DNA of 64,000 nt, from NCBI RefSeq assembly GCF_029589435.1, contig NZ_JARRAG010000002.1:806001-870000 (forward strand), read 5' to 3'. The translations under genes were made by a program, and so were the position numbers. Origin of the DNA: Paludisphaera mucosa (GTDB taxonomy: Bacteria; Planctomycetota; Planctomycetia; Isosphaerales; Isosphaeraceae). How positions within the stretch are numbered: the first letter of the stretch is position 1; the number at the start of each line of letters is the position of its first letter. Under the pieces are notes generated by a model, which was given only the letters and a program-made list of their open reading frames with translations, was not told the DNA's origin and ran no database searches. Shown piece after piece: positions 1 to 8,890 of the stretch.

Positions 1-12
1 AGGCTCGCCATC

Positions 13-369
13 ATGAATCCCGACCTTCCGCCGCGGCCCCGCAAGGCCCGTCGCACCCTACGCCCGTCCCGCCGGGTCCTGCGCGCGGCCGTCGCGGCGG
101 TCGTCCTTGCGGGCGTTCTCCAGTACCTCACCGCCACGGTCGGCGTAGGGGCCGTGCGGGCCTCGCTCGCGGGCGAGTACGGGCCGGGCAAGACGGTCTA
201 CGCCGTCGATTGCCGAGCGATCGCGCCCGGCCTCATCGTCTGCTCGTACTCCACGCGGACCAACCCGTCCCCCGGCCCGAAGGCCTGCTCGTGGGCCTGG
301 GAGGCGCGGTACGCCTGGTACGGCCTCGGCTGGCGCCGACTCGATCTGCAAATGACCGCGGTGAGCTGA
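13..369 (+). CDS. Small single-pass membrane or exported protein, unknown function
   Basis: A 118-residue protein that I do not recognise. The first 27 residues are Arg/Lys/Pro rich. A hydrophobic stretch at about residues 25-48 (RAAVAAVVLAGVLQYLTA) looks like an uncleaved signal anchor. The remainder is a short extracytoplasmic part with two Cys (in VDCRA and IVCSY) and a third in KACSW, plus a Trp/Tyr-rich end. It is convergent with the cyclase-family gene 20 bases downstream. The start ATG lies only 12 bases inside the window, so upstream context is not visible. Codon use is typical of its neighbours, which supports a real gene. Confidence 0.55.
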   Translation: MNPDLPPRPRKARRTLRPSRRVLRAAVAAVVLAGVLQYLTATVGVGAVRASLAGEYGPGKTVYAVDCRAIAPGLIVCSYSTRTNPSPGPKACSWAWEARYAWYGLGWRRLDLQMTAVS

Positions 370-389
370 CAAGGCCGGCGCCCGGGACG

Positions 390-1238
390 TTACGGCGCGA
401 TCGCGAACACGCGGGCCGGGAAGCCCGAGCCCCCGCGCGGCTTGGGGAAGGCGGCGACGACGATCGCGCCCGATTCCGGCACCTGATCGAGGTTCGCGAG
501 CGCCTCGATCTGATACTTGTCCCGGCCCAGGACGTAGGCCTCCAGGGCGTAGTCGCCCCGGCTCCCGGCCGAGCCGGGGTCGGTGTCCAGGGTCTCGTGG
601 CCGATCGCCGCGGCCTTGCAGTCTTCGAAGAGGTACCGCAGAACCTCGCGGCCCCAGCCGGGGGTGTGGGAGACGCCCTGCGCGTCGAGGTTGCGCATGG
701 CGGCGGGGTCGGGCCAGCGTTTCGACCAGTCGGTCCGCAGCGCGACGAACGAGCCGGCGGGGATCGGCCCGTGGCGGCGTTCCCAGCCGCGGACGTCGTC
801 CAGGGTCGGCGTGGCGTCGGGGTCCTTCGCGACGGCCTCGTGGAGGTCGAGCACGACCAGCGGCAGCAGCATCTCGCGGACGTCGATCTGGTCGACGGTG
901 CGCAGGCCCTTGACGAAGTGGGCCGGCGGGTCGACGTGCGTGCCCCACTGGCCGACCAGGCTGTAGCGGTGCATGAGCAGGCCCTTGCCCATCGAGCCGC
1001 CGCCCGGCTCGAAGTCGTACAGCGTCTCGACGGCCTCGTCCGGCGCGCCCCCCCAGTGCGGCGCGCCGGGCCCGAACGCGTGCGTCAGGTCGACGAACCG
1101 CCCCTGCCGGAGCCTCGCCAGGACCTCCCAGAGCGGAGCCCCCTCCTCCTTCGCCCCACCCCGCCCCAGGGCCAGCGCCGCCGTCGCCAGCAGCCCGAAG
1201 GCCGCCAGGAATCCCACGCGAATCCGCCGCTCTCGCAT
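390..1238 (-). CDS. Cyclase family protein (kynurenine formamidase-like), exported
   Basis: A 282-residue member of the cyclase/KynB-like metal hydrolase family, which opens amide or ester bonds using a divalent metal. Residues 1-27 look like a signal peptide. The family's early DLTH motif is visible (FVDLTHAFGPGAPHW). The metal-site signature is present as GQWGTHVDPPAHF at about residue 95, where the usual first His of HxGTHxDxPxHF is replaced by Gln. The C-terminal half carries the family pattern of His and Glu residues (IGHETLDTDPG). The substrate cannot be told. It is divergent from the membrane protein gene at 1380. Family membership is secure; the exact reaction is not. Confidence 0.85.
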   Translation of the reverse strand: MRERRIRVGFLAAFGLLATAALALGRGGAKEEGAPLWEVLARLRQGRFVDLTHAFGPGAPHWGGAPDEAVETLYDFEPGGGSMGKGLLMHRYSLVGQWGTHVDPPAHFVKGLRTVDQIDVREMLLPLVVLDLHEAVAKDPDATPTLDDVRGWERRHGPIPAGSFVALRTDWSKRWPDPAAMRNLDAQGVSHTPGWGREVLRYLFEDCKAAAIGHETLDTDPGSAGSRGDYALEAYVLGRDKYQIEALANLDQVPESGAIVVAAFPKPRGGSGFPARVFAIAP

Positions 1239-1311
1239 GACGCGTCCCCCACGATCGTCGTCCCGCCCGGTCGCCGGCCCGAGGGGCGCATCATACCCCG
1301 CGAGGCGGCCC

Positions 1312-1317
1312 TATAAT
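1312..1317 (+). promoter_or_regulatory. Candidate -10 element (TATAAT)
   Basis: A perfect TATAAT sits 62 bases before the ATG of the DUF2079 gene, in otherwise GC-rich DNA. No convincing -35 hexamer is visible 16-18 bases upstream, so this is only a candidate. Confidence 0.35.
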
Positions 1318-1379
1318 ATCGCGATCGAGGCCGGGGCGGTTCCCGCGGCGTCGGCTCGACCCGGAGGCACGACGACGCG

Positions 1380-2798
1380 ATGCGGATCGACGAGAGGACC
1401 GGGGCCTGGCTGATCGTGGCGGCCTTGACGGCGACGCTCACGGCGACGACCACGACCCAGGCTTTGCGGCGGTATCACGACCTTCGCACCGGGTGGTCGT
1501 GGGACCTGGCGTACTTCAACCAGTCGATCTGGACGGTGACGAAGGGGGACGGCCTGATCACCGTCCGGCCCATCGGGTCGGTCTCGACGGAGGGGCCCTC
1601 GGCCTGGAAGTCGAACCACCTGGGGCCGATCCGGCTGGCGATGGTCCCGTTCCACCTCGCCTTCCCCGACCCGCGGACGCTTTTGATCTTCGCCAACATC
1701 GTCTTCTGGTGGCTGATCCCGGCGGCGTACACGCTGGCGAGGTCGGAGTCGGGGTCGGACCGCGTCGCGCTCTCGGCCGTCGCGCTCGTGCCCCTCACCC
1801 CCCTGCTCTGGCCGATGGCCTGGAACGACTTCCGCGAGATCCAGGCGGGGATCCCGTTCGCGCTCTGGGCCTTCCAGGGGGTGCGGAGCCGGCGGGCCGG
1901 GCTGACGGCGGCGGGCGTGGCGGGGATGCTGGCGTGCCGCCAGGAGTTCGCCGTCGTCGTCATGTCGCTGGCGTTCCTCCCCCCGCGCGAGGACGAGGAC
2001 GTGGCGAAGAAGGCCCGCTGGCGGCTGGCGCTGTTCGACGTCGGCCTGGGCTGGGTCCTGGTCTACTTCGTCTACCTCAAGCTGATGGTCGGGACCCGCG
2101 CGCCGCAGGCGTACGTCGACCAGCTCTTGGGCCCCAAGCCGACGCTGGGGCAGGCGCTCGACACGATGTTCTGGGTGGTGCGCGACGGCCTCGGCCCCTG
2201 GGCCTTGCTGGCGCTCGTCGTCCCCGGCGCGGCGGTCCTGGCGGCCCCCTGGGTCTGGAGCCTGTGCAACGGCCAGTGGGCGATGCGGATGCTGGGTCAG
2301 GCGTCGTGGCACCACGTCCGCTACGCGGCCCCGTCGGTCGCGACGACGCTCGCCGCCGGCCTGATCGGCTACGCCCGCCTGGCCGTGCTGCTGCGAGGCC
2401 GGCGCGGCGGGCGGGCGGTCCTCGTGGCGGTCTGGCTGCTGGCGGCGGGCTATTCGGCGTTCGGCCTGCGCGAGGTCATGAAGCGGATGGACCGGATCCC
2501 GCCGCCGGTCGACGCGGCCGACGTCGAGCCCTACTGGGCCTGGGCCCGCCAGGTCGGCCCGGACGACGCCGTGCTGGCCTCGTACGAGTTCGCGGCCCCG
2601 CTCTCGTCGCGCAAGAGCCTGTACAGCCACGTCCTCACGGCCAACGAGCCCCGGGGCTATCCGAGGCTCGCGCCGGAGTTTCGCTGGGTCTTCTGGAAGG
2701 TCCCGGGGCTGGAACCGAAAATGTTCGTCGACCAGGGCTTCGCCGTGGTGCACCGCGGGCCGTCGCTGGTCGTGCTGCGCCGCGCGGGGACGCCGTAG
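1380..2798 (+). CDS. DUF2079 family multi-pass membrane protein
   Basis: A 472-residue integral membrane protein. The N-terminal part has the DUF2079 pattern: a first transmembrane helix, then a WDLAYFNQSIW motif, then a loop with a conserved HLGP near residue 80. Further hydrophobic segments follow at about residues 100-120, 130-150, 215-235, 275-300 and 350-365. DUF2079 proteins are related to the GT-C glycosyltransferase/mannosyltransferase fold, but no substrate is established. The C-terminal about 100 residues are soluble. The gene is followed after 33 bases by the sulfatase-like gene on the same strand, which suggests linked expression. No clear Shine-Dalgarno sequence precedes the ATG. 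Confidence 0.8.
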   Translation: MRIDERTGAWLIVAALTATLTATTTTQALRRYHDLRTGWSWDLAYFNQSIWTVTKGDGLITVRPIGSVSTEGPSAWKSNHLGPIRLAMVPFHLAFPDPRTLLIFANIVFWWLIPAAYTLARSESGSDRVALSAVALVPLTPLLWPMAWNDFREIQAGIPFALWAFQGVRSRRAGLTAAGVAGMLACRQEFAVVVMSLAFLPPREDEDVAKKARWRLALFDVGLGWVLVYFVYLKLMVGTRAPQAYVDQLLGPKPTLGQALDTMFWVVRDGLGPWALLALVVPGAAVLAAPWVWSLCNGQWAMRMLGQASWHHVRYAAPSVATTLAAGLIGYARLAVLLRGRRGGRAVLVAVWLLAAGYSAFGLREVMKRMDRIPPPVDAADVEPYWAWARQVGPDDAVLASYEFAAPLSSRKSLYSHVLTANEPRGYPRLAPEFRWVFWKVPGLEPKMFVDQGFAVVHRGPSLVVLRRAGTP

Positions 2799-2831
2799 GC
2801 GGCGGCGGGGGCCGTCATTACAATGGTGCCC

Positions 2832-4322
2832 ATGAACGCCATCGTCGTCGCCTGCAACAGCGTGCATCTGGGATTCCTCGGCGCCTACGGCAACGCCTGG
2901 ATCGAGACGCCGAACCTCGACCGCCTGGCCTCGCAGGGGGTGGTGTTCGACCACCATTTCCCGGAGAACCTCACCACGCTCCCCACGCGCCGGAGCTGGT
3001 GGACGGGCCGCTACGGCTTCACCGACCCCGACCTGGGCTGGACGCCGTTGCGGAACGACGAGCGGATCCTGCCCGACTTCCTCAGCGGCCGGGGCGTGCG
3101 CACGGCGTTGATCTCGGACTCGCCCTTCCTCCGCGAGACCGGCATGGGCTACGGCCGCGGGTTCGACGACGTGATCTGGATCCGGGGCCAGGGCTACGAC
3201 CCCTACATCCCCGCCGACGACCCCCGCGCCCGCGGCGTCCGCCTGGAGGACGAGCCCGGCCTGCGGCTCCCCGAGGACGAGGACGACCCCGAGACCGCCG
3301 GGCGCTGGCGGACCCGCTGGGAGCAGTTCCTGCGCAACCGCAAGGTCCTCAAGACCGACGATGAGGAGAACACGGGCGTCGCCCGCACGGTGAAGGCCGC
3401 GATCGACTGGGTCGGCCGTCGCGAGGGCGACAAGGAGCCCTTCCTGCTCTGGCTCGACCTGTTCAGCCCCCACGGCCCCTGGGACCTCCCCGACCCGTAT
3501 CGCGACCAGTACGCCACGATCGAGCCCGACGAGTTCGAGGCCGACGAGGAAGGCGACCTCGTCGACGACTCGACCGACGACGAGCCCGAGATCGACATCG
3601 AGGACGTCGCGGTCCTGATCGACGTCCCCGCCGGCGCGGTGGGCGACGTGCTCGGCGAGGCCGAGCTGTACCGCCTGCGGCGCACCTACGCCGGCGCCGT
3701 CACCATGGTCGACCGCTGGCTCGGCGAGCTGTTCGACGCCCTGGAGAAGTCCGGCCGCGACAAGGACACGCTGATCATCTTCACGAGCGACCAGGGCGAG
3801 CCCCTCGGCGAGCACGGCTTCGTCCGCCGCTTCCGCCCCTGGCTCTACGAGGAGCTGATCCACACCCCGCTGATCATCCGCATGCCGGGCGCGAAGCACG
3901 GCGGCATCCGCCACCAGGCGATCGTGCAGACGGTCGACCTGCTGCCCACCCTGCTGGGCTTCTTCGGCGTCCACCCCCCCGAAGACGCGCCGCCGATCCA
4001 CGGCCGCGACCTGCTCCCCCTCGTCCGCGGCGACCAGACCAAGATCCGCGACTACGCCTGCATGGGCATGGACGTCGAGGAATACGCCATCCGCACCCAC
4101 GTCTGGCACATGATCGTCCCCCTGGTCGACGACCCCGAAGAGCCGCGCCGGCCCGAGCTGTACCGCAAGCCCGAGGACCGCTGGGACCAGAACGACGTCA
4201 TCGAGCAGCACGGCGAGACGGCCGAGCACCTCGAGCTGTCCCTCCGCCGCTTCGTCGACGCCCTCTCCCGCGAGGCCCTCGACGAGCTGCCGCCCCTGCG
4301 CGACGTCGCCCGGCGGGGGTGA
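2832..4322 (+). CDS. Sulfatase-superfamily protein with a degenerate active site
   Basis: A 496-residue alkaline phosphatase/sulfatase-fold protein. The fold is clear from LGAYGNAWIETPNLDRLA near the N-terminus, WTGRYGF, and FTSDQGEPLGEHGF at about residue 320. Key catalytic positions are altered. The formylglycine signature C/S-x-P-S/T-R reads TLPTR, with Thr at the nucleophile. The N-terminal metal-binding Asp pair is replaced by the segment VACNSVHLG. The DH/DN metal pair of the later motif reads DQ. There is no signal peptide, unlike most planctomycete sulfatases. I start it at the second ATG; an in-frame ATG lies nine bases earlier, and neither has a Shine-Dalgarno. An acidic insert (about residues 225-260) is unusual. 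It may use Thr as nucleophile, act as a phosphoesterase, or be non-catalytic. Confidence 0.8.
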   Translation: MNAIVVACNSVHLGFLGAYGNAWIETPNLDRLASQGVVFDHHFPENLTTLPTRRSWWTGRYGFTDPDLGWTPLRNDERILPDFLSGRGVRTALISDSPFLRETGMGYGRGFDDVIWIRGQGYDPYIPADDPRARGVRLEDEPGLRLPEDEDDPETAGRWRTRWEQFLRNRKVLKTDDEENTGVARTVKAAIDWVGRREGDKEPFLLWLDLFSPHGPWDLPDPYRDQYATIEPDEFEADEEGDLVDDSTDDEPEIDIEDVAVLIDVPAGAVGDVLGEAELYRLRRTYAGAVTMVDRWLGELFDALEKSGRDKDTLIIFTSDQGEPLGEHGFVRRFRPWLYEELIHTPLIIRMPGAKHGGIRHQAIVQTVDLLPTLLGFFGVHPPEDAPPIHGRDLLPLVRGDQTKIRDYACMGMDVEEYAIRTHVWHMIVPLVDDPEEPRRPELYRKPEDRWDQNDVIEQHGETAEHLELSLRRFVDALSREALDELPPLRDVARRG

Positions 4323-4482
4323 TTCGAACCGGCCACCGGCGGCCGCCTGGGGCCGCGGGACGGGCGAGCGCCGCCCCCTCGCCCATCCCGCGGCCCCGAA
4401 GTTGCACGACAGCGCCCGTAACGGCCTTGCATCAGCAGTCGCCCGCCCCGAGAGCGGGCGCGTCACGGGAAGAGGAGCGAGG

Positions 4483-5955
4483 ATGGTCACCGGGGCCGTA
4501 TCGGGCGCGGACGCCGACGATTTCGGGTGGCGGTTCGACAACACCTACGCGCGGCTGCCGGACGCCCTTTCCGTCCCGGCGACGCCGGCCCGGGTGCGCG
4601 AGCCGCGGGCCTCGATTCTCAACCACCGGCTGGCGGGCGAGCTCGGCCTCGACCTCGACGCCGCGGCGCCGGAGGGGGCCGCCGCCCTGTTCGCCGGGCA
4701 GGAGCTGCCGGCCGGCTCTCGGCCGATCGCGCAGGCCTACGCCGGCCACCAGTACGGCCATTTCACCATGCTGGGCGACGGCCGCGCGATCCTGCTGGGC
4801 GAGCACCGCACGCCCGCCGGCGGCCTCGTCGACGTCCAGTTCAAGGGCTCGGGGCGGACGCGGTTCTCCCGGGGCGGCGACGGCCGCGCTGCGCTCGGGC
4901 CCATGCTCCGCGAGTACATCGTCAGCGAGGCCATGGCGGCCCTCGGCGTCCCCACCACCCGCAGCCTCGCGGTGGTCGCCACCGGCGAGCCGGTCTATCG
5001 CGAAACGGCCCGCCGTGGGGCGATCTTGACCCGCGTGGCCGCCAGCCACATCCGCGTCGGGACGTTCGAGTACGCGGCGGCCCTGGGGGACGAGCCCACC
5101 CTGCGTGCCCTGGCCGACTACGCGATCGACCGCCACGACCCGGCCCTGGCCGGCGTCCCCGGGAAGTACCTGGAGTTTTTGCGGGCCGTCGCCGACCGCC
5201 AGGCCGCCCTCATCGCCCGCTGGCAGCTGGTCGGGTTCATCCACGGCGTGATGAACACCGACAACATGGCGGTCTCCGGGGAGACGATCGACTACGGCCC
5301 CTGCGCGTTCATGAACGCGTACGACCCGGACACGGTGTTCAGCTCGATCGATCGTGCCGGCCGGTACGCCTACGGCAGGCAGCCGGACATCGCGTTGTGG
5401 AACCTGGCCCGGCTCGCCGAGACCTTGCTGCCGCTGCTGGACCCCGACGAGGCGAAGGCGATCGCGGCCGCCACCGAGGTGCTCGCAGGGTTCCCGGCCG
5501 CGTTCGAGGGCTACTGGCTGGCCGGGATGCGGAGGAAGCTGGGGCTCCGGACCGGCGAGCCGGGCGACGCCGATCTGGTCGCCGCGCTGCTGGCCTGGAT
5601 GCACAAATCCCGGGCCGATTTCGTGAACACATTCCGCGACCTGTCGCCGGAGCGGCCATCGGAAGGCGACCCGGAATTCCTGGCATGGCATGGCCGGTGG
5701 CGGGAACGGCTGGGCCGGGACGGCCAGCCCCCCGACGCGGCCGTCGCCCTGATGCGGGCCTCCAACCCGGCCGTCATCCCGCGGAACCACCAGGTGGAGG
5801 AGGCGCTGGCCGCCGCCGAGGACCGCGACGATCTGTCCCCGCTTCACGACCTGCTTTCCGCGTTGGCGTCGCCCTATGAACCCCGGGGCGACGTATCGCG
5901 GTATCAGGCCCCGCCGCCCGACGAGTGCGGCTATCGCACCTTCTGCGGGACGTGA
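4483..5955 (+). CDS. selO: Protein adenylyltransferase SelO (YdiU)
   Basis: A 490-residue pseudokinase-fold enzyme of the SelO/YdiU family, which transfers AMP from ATP to Ser, Thr or Tyr of target proteins, often linked to redox stress. Diagnostic motifs are present: FDNTYARLP at the N-terminus, YAGHQYGHFTMLGDGRA at about residue 86, GSGRTRFSRGGDGRA, HGVMNTDNM at about residue 253 and IDYGPCAFM. The C-terminus ends FCGT, keeping a Cys where eukaryotic SelO has selenocysteine. The start is the ATG preceded by GAGGAG at a 7-8 base gap. An in-frame TTG at 4402 would add 27 residues without support. It stands alone between the sulfatase gene and a convergent oxidoreductase gene. Confidence 0.95.
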   Translation: MVTGAVSGADADDFGWRFDNTYARLPDALSVPATPARVREPRASILNHRLAGELGLDLDAAAPEGAAALFAGQELPAGSRPIAQAYAGHQYGHFTMLGDGRAILLGEHRTPAGGLVDVQFKGSGRTRFSRGGDGRAALGPMLREYIVSEAMAALGVPTTRSLAVVATGEPVYRETARRGAILTRVAASHIRVGTFEYAAALGDEPTLRALADYAIDRHDPALAGVPGKYLEFLRAVADRQAALIARWQLVGFIHGVMNTDNMAVSGETIDYGPCAFMNAYDPDTVFSSIDRAGRYAYGRQPDIALWNLARLAETLLPLLDPDEAKAIAAATEVLAGFPAAFEGYWLAGMRRKLGLRTGEPGDADLVAALLAWMHKSRADFVNTFRDLSPERPSEGDPEFLAWHGRWRERLGRDGQPPDAAVALMRASNPAVIPRNHQVEEALAAAEDRDDLSPLHDLLSALASPYEPRGDVSRYQAPPPDECGYRTFCGT

Positions 5956-6106
5956 CGAGCCCCGAGGCGATCCGGCGAAGCGGCGAAATCCTGCGGCCTG
6001 TCTCCCGCCGCCACGGGCCGCCTTCCCGGCCGGGGCGAAGGACGTCGTGATCCGGCGTGGACGCCGACGACCTTCCCTCCCCGACCGATTCAAAAGGCCG
6101 ACCCGC

Positions 6107-7441
6107 TCAGCCGATCTTCGCCGGGACGACGAAGGGGGCGCGGTAGGGGCGGGTGAGCATGGCGTCGGCCTCGGAGTCGTCGACGAACGATTCGGAGGCG
6201 GGGTTGATGTGGAGCTTGCGGCCCAGGCGATAGGCGATGTTGCCCAGGTGGCAATACGCGCTCGACAGGTGGCCTTCCTCGATGTCGGCGTTGAGGATCT
6301 TGGGGTCGCGGGCGCGGACGGCCTGGAGGAAGTTAGCGTAGTGGTCGCCGCCCCCCTTGCCCGACTCGCCGGGCTCGAGCTTGGGCCCGAAGTAGGTGCG
6401 GAAGGTGTTGTAGCCGTCGATCGTCAGGATGCCCTCGGTGCCGTAGAAGATGTTGCCGATCTTGACCTCTTGCTCGGGGTTCGTGATCAGGCCGCGGACC
6501 TCGAACTGGAGCTCGACGTCGTCGAACTCGAAGAACGTCGAGAGGGTGTTGGGGGTCTCGCCGTCGTCCTCGTAGCCGAACCGGCCGCCGGAGGACATGA
6601 CGGTCTTGGGGAACTCGTTCTTGGCGATCCCCCAGCGGGCGAGGTCCATCTGGTGGATGCCCTGGTTGCCCAGGTCGCCGTTGCCGGTGTCCCAGAACCA
6701 GTGCCAGTTGTAGTGGAACCGGTTGGGGTTGAACGGCCGCTCGGGGGCGGGGCCGAGCCAGACGTTGAAGTCGACGCCGGCCGGGACCGGCCCGTCGGGC
6801 TTGTGGCCGATCGAGCCTCGGGGCTTGTAGCAGAGGCCCTTGGCCATGTAGACCTTGCCGAGCTTGCCCGAGCGGAGGAAAGCGACCGCGTCGATCACGG
6901 CCTTGTGGCTGCGGCACTGGGTGCCCGTCTGGACGATTCGCTTGTAGTGCCGGGCGGCGTCGACGATCCGCCGGCCTTCGGTCACGTTGTGGCTGACCGG
7001 CTTCTCGACGTAGACGTCCTTGCCGGCCTGGCAGGCCCAGATGGCCGCGAGCGCGTGCCAGTGGTTGGGCGTGGCGATCGAGACGACGTCGATATCCTTG
7101 TCTTCGAGCAGCTTGCGGATGTCCTGGTAGTACTTCGGCGGCGACTTGGGGTCGAGCTTCTCCAGGTGCTGCTTCGCCGGGCCGATGACGTTCTCGTCGA
7201 TGTCGCAGATCGCCGCGACCTTGACGTTGGGCTGGCGGCTGAAGCCGTCGACGTGGTCCATCCCCCGGCCCTTGACGCCCACGACCGCCACGCGGATCGT
7301 CTCATTCGCGCTGCGCTTGGCCGTGTCGGGCGCGGGGGCGTCCTCGGGCTCGGCCAGGGCCCGGCCCGCGGGCAGGGCCGCGATCGCCGCCGCCAGGGCC
7401 GCCGTGTCGTGGAGGAAGTGACGTCGGTTCCGCTCGCGCAT
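6107..7441 (-). CDS. Tat-exported Gfo/Idh/MocA family oxidoreductase
   Basis: A 444-residue NAD(P)-dependent dehydrogenase-fold protein. Residues 1-30 form a Tat-type signal (RRHFLHDTAALAAAIAAL, ending GRALA). The Rossmann motif is VAVVGVKGRGMDH at about residue 52. The catalytic EKP motif is YVEKPVSHN at about residue 147. The C-terminal Gfo/Idh substrate domain follows (DTGNGDLGNQGIHQMDLARW, typical of planctomycete and Bacteroidetes exported members). Such proteins act on sugars or sugar derivatives in the periplasm, with tightly bound cofactor; the substrate here is unknown. It is monocistronic as far as can be seen. Confidence 0.92.
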   Translation of the reverse strand: MRERNRRHFLHDTAALAAAIAALPAGRALAEPEDAPAPDTAKRSANETIRVAVVGVKGRGMDHVDGFSRQPNVKVAAICDIDENVIGPAKQHLEKLDPKSPPKYYQDIRKLLEDKDIDVVSIATPNHWHALAAIWACQAGKDVYVEKPVSHNVTEGRRIVDAARHYKRIVQTGTQCRSHKAVIDAVAFLRSGKLGKVYMAKGLCYKPRGSIGHKPDGPVPAGVDFNVWLGPAPERPFNPNRFHYNWHWFWDTGNGDLGNQGIHQMDLARWGIAKNEFPKTVMSSGGRFGYEDDGETPNTLSTFFEFDDVELQFEVRGLITNPEQEVKIGNIFYGTEGILTIDGYNTFRTYFGPKLEPGESGKGGGDHYANFLQAVRARDPKILNADIEEGHLSSAYCHLGNIAYRLGRKLHINPASESFVDDSEADAMLTRPYRAPFVVPAKIG

Positions 7442-7568
7442 GGTGGGGCTCCGCCGGAAGGGGTCGTCGGTCGAGATCCATGAGGAATGGCCGCGCCCGA
7501 TTGTAGACCGGCCCGGGGGCCCTCGCCACCATCGATCCGCCCGACGACCGATTTCCGACGGGCCGCGA

Positions 7569-8114
7569 TCAGCGGAGCTTTTCGAGCAGCTTCTGGAGCT
7601 TGTCGGCCTCGCGGCCCTCGCCGACGGCGCGCAGGCAGGCGATGAGGCCCTGGAGGGCGTCGAAGAAGGGGCGGTTGGCCTCGCGCTCGCGCGGCAGCCG
7701 GCCGGCGAAGTCGGGGGGGAGGGCGCGCTGGGCGAGCTCGAAGGCGTAGCCGTAATGTCCCTGGGCCAGGCGGGGGTCGCGGAACTCCTTGAGCGCCAGG
7801 TCGCCGAGGGCGACGTGGACCCAGAGGTTGTCAGGGCAGCCTTCGAGGGCGAAGCGGAGGGCGTCGCGGGCCTCCTCGGGCTCGCCGGCCTTCCAGATCT
7901 CCAGGCCTTCCTGGTAGTCGAGGTCGGTCTCCTCGACGCACGCGGGGTGGACCAGCTCGAACAGCTCGCCCTCGACGCGGCGGAGGCCGATCGGGCCGGG
8001 GCGGTGCTCGCGGGGGCCGGGGCCGCCGGGGCCGGGGCGGGGCCGGCGCTGCGGGCCGCCGGGCCCGTTCGGCCGCCGGGAAGGATCCTTGGGATGTCCG
8101 TTGGAGGGGGTCAT
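7569..8114 (-). CDS. TPR-like protein, unknown function
   Basis: A 181-residue protein. The first 45 residues are low-complexity Pro/Gly/Arg. The remainder is helical and resembles degenerate tetratricopeptide repeats (EEARDALRFALEGCPDNLW, followed by a DLALKEFRDPRLAQGHYGYA segment). Its ATG overlaps the TGA of the HAD gene by four bases (ATGA), so the two are translationally coupled. I infer an accessory or scaffold role; nothing points to an enzyme. Alternative longer reading frames upstream run through the HAD gene and are not credible. Confidence 0.7.
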   Translation of the reverse strand: MTPSNGHPKDPSRRPNGPGGPQRRPRPGPGGPGPREHRPGPIGLRRVEGELFELVHPACVEETDLDYQEGLEIWKAGEPEEARDALRFALEGCPDNLWVHVALGDLALKEFRDPRLAQGHYGYAFELAQRALPPDFAGRLPREREANRPFFDALQGLIACLRAVGEGREADKLQKLLEKLR

Positions 8115-8779
8115 GCGGGGTTCCGATCGGGGAAGCCGAGCTGGGCGAGGACGTCGGCGAGGGGCTCGAACGCCGGGACGAAATCCGCGTCGCCGACCCA
8201 GTCGCCGGCCTCGCGGCGATGGCCGACGGCCAGCCGGCGGAGGCCGGCGGCCTCGGCGGCGGCGAGGCCCCGGGGCGAGTCCTCGACCGCCACGGCCCGC
8301 GACGCGGCCACCCTCAGCCGCTTCAGGGCGCGGACGTAGGCGTCGGGCGCGGGCTTGAGGGCCTTCACGTCCTCCTTGGCGACGATCAGCTCGACGGCGT
8401 CGGCGAGGCCCGCGGCCTCCAGCAGGGCCTCGACGTTCTCGCGCCAGGTGGTCGAGACGACGGCGATCCGCGTACGGCCGGCGAGGGCGCGGAACAACTC
8501 GGCGACGCCCGGGTACGCCCGGGGGTGGAGCCGGATCATCCGCACGGTCAGCTCCTGCTTCTTGCGGACCCAGCCGTCGAGGTCGGCCTCGACCACGCCG
8601 CGGTCGGCGAACAGCTCGGCGGCGAAGGCGTGGTCGTCCTGCTCGACCGCGCGGGCGGCGACCTCGTCGGCGACCTCCCAGCCCATCCGCACCAGGGTGC
8701 GCTGCCAGGCGGCGACGTGGTAGTTCTCGGCGTCGGCGATCACGCCGTCGAAATCGAACAGGACGGCGGTTGGAGCCAT
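8111..8779 (-). CDS. HAD superfamily hydrolase (beta-phosphoglucomutase/phosphatase type)
   Basis: A 222-residue HAD hydrolase with all four motifs. Motif I is FDFDGVIADAE at the N-terminus (nucleophile and acid Asp). Motif II is VVSTTW. Motif III Lys lies in EDVKALKPAPDAY. Motif IV is AVEDSPRGLAAAEAAG. A helical cap lies between motif I and II, as in beta-phosphoglucomutase and related sugar-phosphate phosphatases. The start chosen is MAPTAVLFDFDG; an upstream in-frame start would add 26 residues with no recognisable content. It is co-transcribed with the TPR-like gene and divergent from the sugar isomerase gene across a 212-base promoter region. Confidence 0.9.
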   Translation of the reverse strand: MAPTAVLFDFDGVIADAENYHVAAWQRTLVRMGWEVADEVAARAVEQDDHAFAAELFADRGVVEADLDGWVRKKQELTVRMIRLHPRAYPGVAELFRALAGRTRIAVVSTTWRENVEALLEAAGLADAVELIVAKEDVKALKPAPDAYVRALKRLRVAASRAVAVEDSPRGLAAAEAAGLRRLAVGHRREAGDWVGDADFVPAFEPLADVLAQLGFPDRNPA

Positions 8780-8861
8780 GGGACGTCGCGCGGGGTCGTC
8801 GGGTAGGGCGGGGAACGCCGCGAGGGCCATTATCCCCCGGCCCGCGCGGGCCGTCAAATTG

Positions 8862-8890
8862 TTGACAACGCCCCCGGGGGGCGCTATTTT
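8862..8890 (+). promoter_or_regulatory. Sigma-70 type promoter with palindromic spacer
   Basis: TTGACA (8862-8867), a 17-base spacer and TATTTT (8885-8890) form a strong housekeeping promoter pointing to the sugar isomerase gene. The spacer contains the palindrome CGCCCCCGGGGGGCG, and a perfect 14-base palindrome GGCCCGCGCGGGCC lies just upstream (8839-8852). Both are possible regulator sites. Seen directly; function inferred. Confidence 0.7.

Noticed and set aside
1311-4544. A 1077-codon minus-strand open frame.
   Set aside because: It covers the DUF2079 and sulfatase-like genes in antisense, shows no motif, and crosses intergenic DNA.
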